64,000 bases of DNA from Streptomyces sp. NBC_01275 (GTDB lineage: Bacteria; Actinomycetota; Actinomycetes; Streptomycetales; Streptomycetaceae), in the NCBI RefSeq assembly GCF_026340655.1, contig NZ_JAPEOZ010000001.1:8990001-9054000 (forward strand), given 5' to 3'. The notes below the pieces were generated by a model. The model saw only the letters and a list, made by a program, of their open reading frames with translations. It was not told the origin of the DNA and made no database searches. Shown here in pieces: positions 34,915-43,485 of the stretch (position 1 is its first letter; the number at the start of each line of letters is the position of its first letter). Position numbers and translations under genes: made by a program.

Positions 34915-35493
34915 ATGGGTGTGTATCTGGTGAGTGTCGCCACGCAGGACTGGTTCGCGCGGGAGGAGGGGGGACATGCGGAGGTCGCCTCGGCGCTGGC
35001 CGAGGAGCTGCGCCGACGCGGGCTGCCGCCGTACCGGCCCGGAGCGGGGGCGCGGGAGGCGCCGGGCTGGTTCGAGGAGAAGGTCAGCCCCTCCATGGAC
35101 GGGTTCGTCGCGCTGTGCCGGGCGCGGCTCACGGACGCGGAGGTCGCCACCCTCCTCGACTGGTCCGTGCTGGTGCCGCTGTCGCTGGATGAGGGGATAA
35201 CGCTGCCCGTCGGCTCGGCGTACACCGACGAGACGCTGGTCGCCGGGGCCCCGCAGGTCCTCGCCCTCGCCGAGCGCCTGGCCGCCGTCATCGGCCTGCC
35301 CCTGGACGCGATACCGGCGACGGGCGGGAATCTCGAACTGACCCTGTGGTTCCTGGACGGCGAGGGGCGAGAGGCCGCCGCCACCCACCCGGGCCCCTGG
35401 GCCGAGGACCTGGACGCGGCCTTCTACGTGGCGCTGTACCTGCGCGCCGCCCGGTACGCCCTGCGGTACGGCTGCGCGATGAAGTACTGCTGA
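34915..35493 (+). CDS. Conserved-looking protein of unknown function
   Basis: The 192-residue protein starts MGVYLVSVATQDWFAREEGG. I do not recognise a named domain. It looks globular and soluble, with mixed helix and strand and a C-terminus DAAFYVALYLRAARYALRYG followed by CAMKYC. It has no signal peptide or membrane segment. Codon use and third-position GC match neighbouring genes, which argues that it is real. It is divergent from the MoxR/VWA pair and could share its promoter region. Confidence 0.72.
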   Translation: MGVYLVSVATQDWFAREEGGHAEVASALAEELRRRGLPPYRPGAGAREAPGWFEEKVSPSMDGFVALCRARLTDAEVATLLDWSVLVPLSLDEGITLPVGSAYTDETLVAGAPQVLALAERLAAVIGLPLDAIPATGGNLELTLWFLDGEGREAAATHPGPWAEDLDAAFYVALYLRAARYALRYGCAMKYC

Positions 35494-35538
35494 ACGTACT
35501 GCCGAGCACACGGCCGAGCGCGCAGCCCCTTCACCAGG

Positions 35539-36384
35539 TCACCGATAGGCGGCCGCGTTGCGTCGCGCCCACTCGGCGAAGCCGCGCGGCGCCCGGCCCA
35601 GCACCCGCTCCACGTCGGCGCTGACCCGCTGCTCGGCGGGCGTCGGCGCGCCGAGGATGGCCAGCGAGGTCTCGACGACAGGCTCCGGCATGAACGCCAG
35701 CATCTGCTCACGCGCTTCTTCCCGCGTCTGCTCGACGAACCGGACGGGCTCGCCCAGCGCCTCGCCGATCGCGGCGGCCCGCTGCCGGGGCGTGGTCGGC
35801 GCGGGCCCGGTCAACTCGTAGACGGCGCCGACGTGTCCGTCCTCCCGCAGCGCCACGGCCGCGACCTCGGCGATGTCGGCCGGGTCGACGGTGGGCAGTC
35901 CGACGTCCCCGAAGGGGGCCGGGGCGGTCCGGTGGGCGCGCACCGGTTCCACCCAGGCGTAGGCGTTGGTGTGGAAGCTGCCCGGCCGCAGGATCGTCCA
36001 GTCCAGGCCCGACTCCCGCACGGCGTCCTCGACGGCACGCATCACGCCCCCGTGCGACGGCGACTCGGGTCGTGTCACCACCCCCAGGGAGGACAGCAGC
36101 ACCACGCGGCCGATCCCGCTCGCCTTCGCCGCGTCGAGAACGTCCCGTGGCCTGAGCAGATGCGCGCCGGCCCCACCGTCGTGGAGGAACAGCGCGTCGG
36201 CCCCGTCGAACACCGGCCGCAGGCTCTCCGCGTCGGTGAGGTCCGCGCGCATCTGCCGTACGCCGTCCGGGACCTCCGCGTCCGAGATGTTCCGGGACGT
36301 CGCGGTCACCCGCGCACCGGCCGTCGCGAGAATGCGGACCAGCTCACGGCCGACGTTACCGGTCGCCCCCGTCACCACGATCAT
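35539..36384 (-). CDS. NmrA-like NAD(P)-binding protein
   Basis: This 281-residue atypical SDR has the extended loop VVTGATGNVGRELVRILATA at residues 3-22. There is no classical Tyr-x-x-x-Lys, as expected for NmrA/QOR2-like proteins, and DADLFLHD-like and WTILRPGSFHTNAYAW segments lie mid-protein. Relatives bind NADP and act as redox sensors or quinone reductases. The start ATG 36384 was chosen over the longer frame to 36450 because the fold begins there. It is divergent from an HxlR regulator, the usual arrangement for quinone-responsive reductase genes. Confidence 0.88.
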   Translation of the reverse strand: MIVVTGATGNVGRELVRILATAGARVTATSRNISDAEVPDGVRQMRADLTDAESLRPVFDGADALFLHDGGAGAHLLRPRDVLDAAKASGIGRVVLLSSLGVVTRPESPSHGGVMRAVEDAVRESGLDWTILRPGSFHTNAYAWVEPVRAHRTAPAPFGDVGLPTVDPADIAEVAAVALREDGHVGAVYELTGPAPTTPRQRAAAIGEALGEPVRFVEQTREEAREQMLAFMPEPVVETSLAILGAPTPAEQRVSADVERVLGRAPRGFAEWARRNAAAYR

Positions 36385-36495
36385 GGCTAACTCCCTGCTG
36401 AGGATGGGTTGTTGCTCTTGCCTGTCGTCCTTGCACAGCGAAGCTAACACCGCTCGTATAGTGGGTACCTAGAGGAAAGTGACTCTCCCGGAGGG

Positions 36496-36882
36496 ATGCA
36501 CATGACCGCCCATGCGCCGGAGACTCCGACCGAGACGGATCCCGAACTCGCCTGCCCCATCGCCCCCGTCGTCGACATCGTGTTCAGCCGCTGGACCACG
36601 CCGATCCTGTGGACGCTGCACACTCAGGGGCGCCAGCGCTTCGTCGAGCTGGAACGCCGGATCGCGCGCATCACCCCCAAGGTCCTCACCCAGCGTCTCA
36701 GGCAGCTCGAACGCGACGGCCTGGTCATCCGCACCTACCACCCGGAGGTCCCCCCGCGCGTCGAGTACGAGATCAGCGAACTCGGGCTCAGCCTCCGCCC
36801 GCTCTTCGCGCACCTCGCCGAATGGGCCACGGACAACCTGCCCGAGGTGGAACAGGCCCGCGAGGGCTACGACGCCAGGTGA
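36496..36882 (+). CDS. HxlR-family transcriptional regulator
   Basis: The 128-residue winged-helix protein has CPIAPVVDIVFSRWTTPILW near the N-terminus (conserved Cys at about residue 18). The HxlR core follows: RQRFVELERRIARITPKVLT then QRLRQLERDGLVIRTYHPEV. In QorR/YodB-type members a single N-terminal cysteine senses quinones or electrophiles. The second ATG (36502) sits 8 bases after GGAGG and may be the true start. It is divergent from the NmrA-like reductase and probably represses it. Confidence 0.92.
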   Translation: MHMTAHAPETPTETDPELACPIAPVVDIVFSRWTTPILWTLHTQGRQRFVELERRIARITPKVLTQRLRQLERDGLVIRTYHPEVPPRVEYEISELGLSLRPLFAHLAEWATDNLPEVEQAREGYDAR

Positions 36883-36916
36883 CGAGCGACGGACGAGCGG
36901 CGGGCCGGTGACGACC

Positions 36917-37558
36917 TCAGCCGACGAGGATCACCTCCAGGGTGCGCGGGCCGTGCACCCCCTCCACCCGGTCCAGTTCGATGTCGCTGGTCGCCGACGG
37001 ACCGGAGATCCATGTCAACGGCCGCCGCGGGTCGAGGAGTTCGAGAGCCTGGGGCACGGAGGAGACGACCTGGTCGGGGACGCGCACCACGCAGAGGTGA
37101 TGGTCGGGGACCAGGGTGATCCGGCGGCGGCCCTGGTCGGGGCCGCCGTCCAGCACGATCGTGCCCGTCTCGGCGACCGCCAGCGCGCACGCCGTGACCA
37201 CGCTGTCGACCCGGTCGAGCTCGTGCGCGGTGCTCTCGCCCCGGTCCGCGACCCGCGTGACGTCGCTCTCCGCCAGCCACGCCTCCGGCAGACCGGTCGG
37301 CACGAGCACGGTCGCCGCCTCGCGCCGCGCCAGCAGCCGGGCGACCAGAGAGGGGAGTTCGGCCTCGGCGCACCGGTGCACCAGCGCCCGGTAGTCCGCC
37401 AGGTTCTCCGCCAGCAGCTCCACCGTCTCCGCGACGCTCCGCCCGCCGTGCTCGCGCAGATAGTCGCGGGCGACCGCATCCTCGTACGAGGGGTCGTCCC
37501 GCGGTACGTCGGCCAGGGCGCGTCGCACCCGGCCCAGGATCTGTTCCCTGCTGCTCAC
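36917..37558 (-). CDS. lutC: LutC: lactate utilisation protein C
   Basis: This 213-residue LUD-domain protein is the third subunit of the LutABC L-lactate oxidase. It has VAETGTIVLDGGPDQGRRRI (about residues 122-141) and the LTWISGPSATSDIELDRVEG signature (about residues 183-202). It lacks iron-sulfur motifs, as expected. Start GTG 37558 overlaps the lutB stop as GTGA. It closes the minus-strand rhamnose-lactate operon running from rhaI. Confidence 0.93.
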   Translation of the reverse strand: MSSREQILGRVRRALADVPRDDPSYEDAVARDYLREHGGRSVAETVELLAENLADYRALVHRCAEAELPSLVARLLARREAATVLVPTGLPEAWLAESDVTRVADRGESTAHELDRVDSVVTACALAVAETGTIVLDGGPDQGRRRITLVPDHHLCVVRVPDQVVSSVPQALELLDPRRPLTWISGPSATSDIELDRVEGVHGPRTLEVILVG

Positions 37559-39039
37559 TTCGCCCCGCCCTCTCCGCTTCCGCCGTGCGTGCGCTGCCAC
37601 CAGTCGCGGAACGGCTCCGCGGGCACGGCCGGCAGTTCCCGGGTGTCGCTCCACGCCTTGCCGGGCCCGGGCAGCGCACGCGGATGCAGCCGACGCGTAC
37701 GGGACGCGAGCCGCTGTCCGGTGCGCAGGGCGCCGGGGTGGCTGAACGCCCAGCGGGCCGCGCGCATCGCCGCCCGCTCGGCGGCATGCCCCTTGGCGGG
37801 CTTGAGCACCACCTTGTTGCCCTCGCGGGTCACCGGCCCGCCCTCGACGACCCGCTCCCGCAGATGCACCAGCACCTCCGGGATGTCGATGGCGACCGGA
37901 CAGACCTCGTAGCAGGCCCCGCACAGCGACGAGGCGTACGGCAGCGAGGCGTCGATCTCGCTCGCGGTGCCCCGGAGTTGGGGGCTGAGGATCGCGCCGA
38001 TAGGCCCCGGGTAGACCGAGCCGTAGGCGTGGCCGCCGGCCCGCTCGTACACCGGGCACACGTTCAGACAGGCCGAACAGCGGATGCAGCGCAGGGCCTG
38101 GCGGCCGACCTCGTCGGCGAGGGTGTCGGTGCGGCCGTTGTCCAGCAGGACGAGATGGAAGGTGCTCGGCCCGTCGCCGTCCGCGGTGCCCGTCCAGGTG
38201 GACGTGTAGGGGTTCATGCGCTCGGCGGTCGAGGAGCGGGGCAGGGTCTGGAGGAAGACCTCCAGGTCGCGCCAGGTCGGCACGATCTTCTCGATGCCGA
38301 CGACCGAGATCAGGGTCTCGGGAAGGGTGAGGCACATCCGCCCGTTGCCCTCGGACTCGACGACCACCAGGGTGCCGGTCTCGGCGACCATGAAGTTCGC
38401 GCCGGAGATCCCGACCTTCGCCCGCAGGAACTTCTCCCGCAGATGGAGGCGGGCGGCTTCGGCGAGTTCGGCGGGCGTGTCGGTCAGCCCCTCGGGGGCC
38501 GGGCGGCCCCACTCGCTCATCTCGCGCGCGAAGATGTCCCGGATCTCGCCGCGGTTGCGGTGGATGGCCGGGACGAGGATGTGCGAGGGCCGGTCCTTGC
38601 CCAACTGCACGATGAGTTCGGCGAGATCGGTCTCGTAGGCGTGGATGCCCTCCGCTTCGAGGGCCTCGTTGAGGCCGATCTCCTGCGTGGCCATCGACTT
38701 GACCTTCACGACCTCCGACTCGCCGGTCATCCGGACCAGTTCGGTGACGATCCGGTTCGCCTCGTCGGCGTCGGCGGCCCAGTGCACGATGCCGCCGGCG
38801 GCCGTGACCGACTCCTCCAACTGGACCAGATAGCGGTCGAGATGACGGAGCGTGTGGTCCTTGATCTGCTTGCCGGCCTCGCGCAGCGCCGCCCAGTCCG
38901 ACACCTCCGCCACGGCCTTCTCCCGCTTGGCGCGGATGGTGTGGGTGGCGTGGCGCAGATTGCCGCGCAGGGTCGGGTTGTTGACGGCTTCGTGCGCGGC
39001 CTTGGGGAAGGCGGGCATCCCGACGAACGTGCCGCTCAT
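37555..39039 (-). CDS. lutB: LutB: iron-sulfur lactate utilisation protein B
   Basis: The 494-residue protein has an N-terminal LUD domain (AETGTLVVVESEGNGRMCLT at about residue 227) and two 4Fe-4S clusters of the 8Fe ferredoxin type. Their ligands lie in CIRCSACLNVCPVYERAGG and CGACYEVCPVAIDIPE (about residues 325-390), and a C-terminal arm follows. It carries electrons from lactate oxidation. The start ATG 39039 overlaps the lutA stop as ATGA. The longer open frame to 39264 lies inside lutA and is rejected. Confidence 0.94.
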   Translation of the reverse strand: MSGTFVGMPAFPKAAHEAVNNPTLRGNLRHATHTIRAKREKAVAEVSDWAALREAGKQIKDHTLRHLDRYLVQLEESVTAAGGIVHWAADADEANRIVTELVRMTGESEVVKVKSMATQEIGLNEALEAEGIHAYETDLAELIVQLGKDRPSHILVPAIHRNRGEIRDIFAREMSEWGRPAPEGLTDTPAELAEAARLHLREKFLRAKVGISGANFMVAETGTLVVVESEGNGRMCLTLPETLISVVGIEKIVPTWRDLEVFLQTLPRSSTAERMNPYTSTWTGTADGDGPSTFHLVLLDNGRTDTLADEVGRQALRCIRCSACLNVCPVYERAGGHAYGSVYPGPIGAILSPQLRGTASEIDASLPYASSLCGACYEVCPVAIDIPEVLVHLRERVVEGGPVTREGNKVVLKPAKGHAAERAAMRAARWAFSHPGALRTGQRLASRTRRLHPRALPGPGKAWSDTRELPAVPAEPFRDWWQRTHGGSGEGGAK

Positions 39040-39791
39040 ACGGTCGGCTCCTCTTCCGTGCTCGCCAGGATCTCCGCGATGTGCACCGGCCGCAGGTCCG
39101 TCCGCAGCCGGGCCATGGTCCCGCCGAGGTGCATCAGACACGAGTTGTCGGCGGCGCACAGCACCTCCGCGCCCGTGGACTCGGCGTTGCGCACCTTGTC
39201 CGCGCCCATCGCCGCCGAGACGTCGGGGTTCTTCACGGCGAAGGTGCCGCCGAACCCGCAGCACTCCTCCGCCCCCGGCAGCTCGGCCAGCTCAAGACCC
39301 TTGACGGCCTGCAGCAGCCGCCGGGGACGCTCGCCGAGCCCCAGGCTCCGCAGCCCGTGGCAGGTCGGGTGGTAGGTCACCTTGTGCGGGTAGTACGCCC
39401 CGACGTCCGTCACCCCCAGCACGTCCACCAGGAACTCCGTGAGCTCGTAGGTCTTGGGCGCCACGGGCGCCAGCGTCGCGGCCAGGGTGTCCCCGCGCCC
39501 CTCGGCCCGGGCCCGTTCGCCCATCCTCGGATACAGCTCCCGCACCATCGCCCCGCACGAGCCGGAAGGCGTCACGATCGCCTCGTACTCCCCGAAGACA
39601 TCGGAGAAATGCCGGGCCAGCGGTTCGGCCTCGTGGCGGTAGCCGGTGTTGTAGTGGGCCTGTCCGCAGCAGGTCTGGGCCATCGGGAAGTCGACCTCGA
39701 CGCCCAGTCTGGTCAGCAGTTTCACCACGGCACGGCCGGTGTCGGGATAGAGCGTGTCGTTGACACAGGTCAGGAACAGTGCGACACGCAT
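39036..39791 (-). CDS. lutA: LutA: CCG-domain lactate utilisation protein A
   Basis: The 251-residue protein has two cysteine-rich CCG domains: QTCCGQAHYNTG with SGSCGAM in the first half, and HPTCHGLRSLGLGERP with EECCGFGGTFAVKNPD in the second. These bind an iron-sulfur cluster in succinate/glycolate/lactate oxidoreductase families. LutABC in Bacillus oxidises L-lactate to pyruvate. The gene starts 73 bases after the rhamnulokinase stop on the same strand. The lactate made from rhamnose by the fused dehydrogenase is its logical substrate. Confidence 0.94.
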   Translation of the reverse strand: MRVALFLTCVNDTLYPDTGRAVVKLLTRLGVEVDFPMAQTCCGQAHYNTGYRHEAEPLARHFSDVFGEYEAIVTPSGSCGAMVRELYPRMGERARAEGRGDTLAATLAPVAPKTYELTEFLVDVLGVTDVGAYYPHKVTYHPTCHGLRSLGLGERPRRLLQAVKGLELAELPGAEECCGFGGTFAVKNPDVSAAMGADKVRNAESTGAEVLCAADNSCLMHLGGTMARLRTDLRPVHIAEILASTEEEPTV

Positions 39792-39864
39792 CGCGGCTCC
39801 TCGGGGTCGATCATCGGATGAGTGAAGCCTAGTAGGAGGGGAGAGGCGCGGGGGAGACCCCGGC

Positions 39865-41310
39865 TCACCGGGTGGCGAGCCGAGCCTCCGCCTCCTGCCA
39901 GCGCGCCGCGTCGCCGCGCGGCTCGAACCGCGTCAGCGGCTGGGTACGGACGAGGAGCGCCCGCATGTCGGCCAGGTCGCCGACGATGCCGTGCGTCCGG
40001 GCCTGGACGAGCACGTTGCCCAGCGCGGCCGCCTCCGTCGGGCCGACCACCACCGGCAGCCCGCAGGCGTCGGCGGTGAGCTGGCACAGCAGCGCGTTGC
40101 GGGTGCCGCCGCCGACGATGTACACGCAGTCCACCGGATGGTCGGCCAGCCGCTGGGCGTCCCCGACCGCCCGGCGGTGGGCCAGGGCCAACGAGTCGAG
40201 GATGCAGCGGGTGATCTCCGCCGGGGACCCGGGAACCGGCTGCCCCGACGCCCGGCAGGCCTCGGCGATCCGCTCCGGCATCCGGCCGGGCGCCAGGAAG
40301 GCCGCGTCCCCCGCGTCCACGACCGACCGCAGCGCAGGCACCGCGGCCGCCTCCCGCAGCAGTACCCCCAGATCGGGGTCGCCCCAGGCCCGTACGCACT
40401 CCTGGAGCAGCCACAGGCCCATGATGTTGCGCAGATAGCGGACCGTGCCGTCCAGCCCCAGCTCGTTGGTGAAGTTGGCGGCGCGGCTCTCCTCGGTGAG
40501 CACGGGCGCGTCGAGCTCCAGACCGGCCAGCGACCAGGTGCCGGTGCAGATGTACGCGAACCGTTCGCCCACCGCCGGGACGGCCGCCACCGCTGACGCC
40601 GTGTCGTGCGACCCGACGGCCGTCACCGGCACGGGCCCGCTCAGCCCGGTCTCCTCCAGCACCTCCGCCCGCAGCAGCCCCGCCGGATCGCCCGGCCGCC
40701 GCAGCGGCGCGAACAGCTCCAGGTCGACACCCAGCCGCGCGGCGACGTCGTACGACCACGAGCGCGTCCGGGGATCGATCAGCTGGGTCGTCGAGGCGTT
40801 GGTCAGCTCGGTCCCCTGCTCGCCCGTCAGCCAGTACGACAGCAGGTCGGGGATGAGCAACAGTCGCCGCGCATGCGCCAGTTGGGCAGAAGAGGCCGCC
40901 GCTGTGAGCTGGTACAGGGTGTTGAAGGGCGCGTACTGGAGGCCCGTGGCCGCATACAGCTCGGCGGCCGGCACGGCTCCCCACACCTTCTCCGCGATCC
41001 CGTCCGTGCGGGCGTCGCGGTAGTGCACCGGGTTGCCGAGGAGGGCCCCGTCGGCGTCCAGCAGGCCGTAGTCGACGGCCCAGCTGTCGATGCCGACCGA
41101 GTCCACCTGACCGGCCGCCCGCAGCCCGTCCAACACCCCCGCGTACAGGGACAGCACATCCCAGCGCAGCCCCTCCGGCACCCGGACCGGCCGGTTGGGG
41201 AAGCGGTGCGCCTCCGTCAACTCCAGGGAGTCCGGGCCCACTCGGCCGACCATGACCCGCCCGCTGGACGCGCCGAGGTCGACGGCGGCGTACGACCGCA
41301 CGGCCGTCAC
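39865..41310 (-). CDS. rhaB: Rhamnulokinase
   Basis: This 481-residue FGGY-family kinase phosphorylates L-rhamnulose. The N-terminal phosphate loop reads VDLGASSGRVMVGRVGPDSL (residues 10-29), the catalytic Asp region is SVGIDSWAVDYGLLD (about residues 72-86), and the adenosine motif is VYIVGGGTRNALLCQLTADA near residue 400. FAYICTGTWSLAGLEL is characteristic of rhamnulokinases. Start GTG 41310 overlaps the stop of the fused aldolase/dehydrogenase as GTGA. Confidence 0.95.
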   Translation of the reverse strand: MTAVRSYAAVDLGASSGRVMVGRVGPDSLELTEAHRFPNRPVRVPEGLRWDVLSLYAGVLDGLRAAGQVDSVGIDSWAVDYGLLDADGALLGNPVHYRDARTDGIAEKVWGAVPAAELYAATGLQYAPFNTLYQLTAAASSAQLAHARRLLLIPDLLSYWLTGEQGTELTNASTTQLIDPRTRSWSYDVAARLGVDLELFAPLRRPGDPAGLLRAEVLEETGLSGPVPVTAVGSHDTASAVAAVPAVGERFAYICTGTWSLAGLELDAPVLTEESRAANFTNELGLDGTVRYLRNIMGLWLLQECVRAWGDPDLGVLLREAAAVPALRSVVDAGDAAFLAPGRMPERIAEACRASGQPVPGSPAEITRCILDSLALAHRRAVGDAQRLADHPVDCVYIVGGGTRNALLCQLTADACGLPVVVGPTEAAALGNVLVQARTHGIVGDLADMRALLVRTQPLTRFEPRGDAARWQEAEARLATR

Positions 41311-43346
41311 CGGAGGAACGCGGCCGCCACACCCGCGTCGACGGGGACGTGCAGTCCGGTCGTGTGGGTGAGCTCACCGCCGGTCAGCGCGAACACGGCG
41401 TTCGCGACGTGCTCGGGCAGCACCTCGCGCTTGAGGATGGTCCGCTGCGCGTAGAACTCGCCCAGCTTCGCCTCCTCGACCCCGTACACCGCCGCCCGCT
41501 GAGCGCCCCAGCCGCCGGCGAAGATGCCCGACCCCCGCACCACCCCATCCGGGTTGACCCCGTTGACGCGAATGCCGTGCTCGCCCAACTCGGCTGCCAG
41601 CAGCCGCACTTGGTGAGCCTGGTCGGCCTTGGTCGCGGAGTAGGCGATGTTGTTGGGCCCGGCGAAGACCGCGTTCTTGGAAGCGATGTAGACGATGTCG
41701 CCGCCCAGCTCCTGCGCGATCATCACCCGCGCCGCCTCACGCGAGACGAGGAAGGACCCCCGGGCCATGATGTCGTGCTGGAGATCCCAGTCCTTCGCCG
41801 AAGTCTCCAGCAGCGGCTTGGAGATGGAGATCCCGGCGTTGTTGACGACGAGGTCGACCCCGCCGAACGCCAGGGCGGCCGCCCGGAAGGCGTCGGCGAT
41901 CTGCTCCTCGGACGTCACGTCGACCGTGACGGCGACGGCCTTGTCGGGCCCGCCCAGTTCCTCGGCGACGGCCGACGCGTTCCGCGCGTCCAGATCGGCT
42001 ACGACGACACACGCGCCCTCGGCGACCAGCCGACGCGCGATCGCCTTCCCGATCCCGCTGCCGGCCCCGGTGACCAGGGCCACCCGGGTCGCCAGCGGCT
42101 TCGCCTTCGGCATCCGCTGGAGCTTGGCCTCCTCCAGCGCCCAGTACTCGATACGGAACTTCTCCGACTCCTCGATCGGCGCGTACGCCGACACCGCCTC
42201 GGCCCCCCGCATCACGTTGATCGCGTTGACGTAGAACTCGCCGGCCACGCGCGCCGTCTGCTTGTCCTTGCCGAAGCTGAACATGCCGACGCCGGGGACG
42301 AGCACGATCGCCGGATCGGCCCCGCGCATGGCGGGCGAGTCGGACAGTGCGTGCCGCCGGTAGTAGGCGGCGTACTCCTCCCGGTACTCGGCGTGCAGCT
42401 CCTTCAGCCGCGCGATCGCCTCCTCGAGCGGAGCCGTGGGCGGCAGGTCCAGGACCAGCGGCCGCACCTTGGTCCGCAGGAAGTGGTCCGGGCAGGAGGT
42501 GCCGAGCGCGGCGAGCCGCGGATGCTCGGCCCGTGCCAGGAAGTCGAGGACGACGTCGGCGTCCTCGAAGTGCCCGACCTGCGGCCGGTCCTGCGAGGCG
42601 ACGGCCCGGACATACGGCGCGAGCGCGGCGGCCCGCTCCCGCCGCTCGGCCTCGGGCAGAGCGCCGTACCCCTCGACGACGCCCCCGAAGGGCTCGGCCT
42701 TCCCCCTCTCCGCCAGGAAGGCCTCGGCGGTGCGGATGATGTGCAGCGAGTTGCGCTCGCACTCCTCGGAGGTGTCTCCCCACGCCGTGATGCCGTGCCC
42801 GCCGAGGATGCACCCGACGGCCTGCGGGTTGGCCGCCTTCACGGCCGCGATGTCCAGCCCCAGCTGGAAGCCCGGCCGCCGCCACGGCACCCACACCACG
42901 CTGTCCCCGAAACACTCGGCGGTCAGCTTCTCCCCGTCGGCCGCACAGGCCAGCGCGATGCCCGAGTCGGGGTGCAGATGATCGACGTGGGCGGCGTCGA
43001 CGAGCCCGTGCATGGCGGTGTCGATCGACGGCGCGGCGCCGCCCTTGCCGTGCAGGCAGTAGTCGAACGCGGCGACCATCTCGTCCTCGCGCTCGACGCC
43101 CGGGTAGACGTCCGTCAGGGCCCGCAGCCGATCCAGCCGCAGCACGGCCAGCCCGGCCTCGGTGAGCGTCCCGAGGTCACCACCGGAACCCTTCACCCAC
43201 ATCAGCTCGACGTCCCCGCCGGTCACGGGGTCTTCGTCGGTCCCCTTGGCGGACGTGTTGCCGCCGGCGTAGTTGGTGTTGCGGGGATCAGCGCCGAGCC
43301 GTTGAGACCGGGCCAGGAGAGCGGAAGCTTCGGGGTGCGGTGCCAT
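41307..43346 (-). CDS. rhaEW: Fused rhamnulose-1-phosphate aldolase / lactaldehyde dehydrogenase
   Basis: This 679-residue two-domain enzyme is like B. subtilis YuxG. Residues 1-420 form the class II aldolase half, with zinc ligands in VDHLHPDSGIALAC and LGGHGITAWG. Residues 430-679 form an SDR half with TGAGSGIGKAIARRL, NNAGISISKPL and the catalytic Tyr/Lys in IAYSATKADQAHQV. It splits rhamnulose-1-phosphate into DHAP and L-lactaldehyde and oxidises the latter to L-lactate with NAD. The start ATG 43346 has AAGGA 9 bases upstream. Domains are complete. Its lactate product explains the lutABC genes downstream. Confidence 0.95.
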   Translation of the reverse strand: MAPHPEASALLARSQRLGADPRNTNYAGGNTSAKGTDEDPVTGGDVELMWVKGSGGDLGTLTEAGLAVLRLDRLRALTDVYPGVEREDEMVAAFDYCLHGKGGAAPSIDTAMHGLVDAAHVDHLHPDSGIALACAADGEKLTAECFGDSVVWVPWRRPGFQLGLDIAAVKAANPQAVGCILGGHGITAWGDTSEECERNSLHIIRTAEAFLAERGKAEPFGGVVEGYGALPEAERRERAAALAPYVRAVASQDRPQVGHFEDADVVLDFLARAEHPRLAALGTSCPDHFLRTKVRPLVLDLPPTAPLEEAIARLKELHAEYREEYAAYYRRHALSDSPAMRGADPAIVLVPGVGMFSFGKDKQTARVAGEFYVNAINVMRGAEAVSAYAPIEESEKFRIEYWALEEAKLQRMPKAKPLATRVALVTGAGSGIGKAIARRLVAEGACVVVADLDARNASAVAEELGGPDKAVAVTVDVTSEEQIADAFRAAALAFGGVDLVVNNAGISISKPLLETSAKDWDLQHDIMARGSFLVSREAARVMIAQELGGDIVYIASKNAVFAGPNNIAYSATKADQAHQVRLLAAELGEHGIRVNGVNPDGVVRGSGIFAGGWGAQRAAVYGVEEAKLGEFYAQRTILKREVLPEHVANAVFALTGGELTHTTGLHVPVDAGVAAAFLR

Positions 43347-43388
43347 GAACGTCCAGTCCTTACTTGAGAGAGGGGAGAGCATTTCCCT

Positions 43389-43456
43389 AGGGGCGCGGAG
43401 CCGTGTCGACGTGCGGCTCCGCCGCGCGGGCGCGACCGGCCACGACGTGCCCGCGG
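43389..43456 (+). repeat. Dispersed intergenic repeat, copy 1 (REP-like)
   Basis: The copy begins AGGGGCGCGGAGCCGTG, has GTGCGGCTCCGCCGCGCGGG in the middle and ends near GTGCCCGCGG. It matches the reverse complement of 48531-48598 at about 85% by eye. It lies in the 139-base gap between rhaI and the fused aldolase/dehydrogenase gene. GCGGCTCCGCCGC can fold into a hairpin. I recall very similar intergenic repeats widely in Streptomyces genomes. Confidence 0.75.
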
Positions 43457-43485
43457 CCCGCGACGGAACAGATCCAGGCAGACGC

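Noticed and set aside
34231..35511. Minus-strand frame spanning the MoxR promoter and the unknown 192-residue gene
   Set aside because: It conflicts with better-supported genes on both sides and its product is compositionally biased.
36440..36490. HxlR operator in the divergent NmrA/HxlR promoter
   Set aside because: GTGGGTACCTAGAGG looks suggestive but I found no convincing symmetry.
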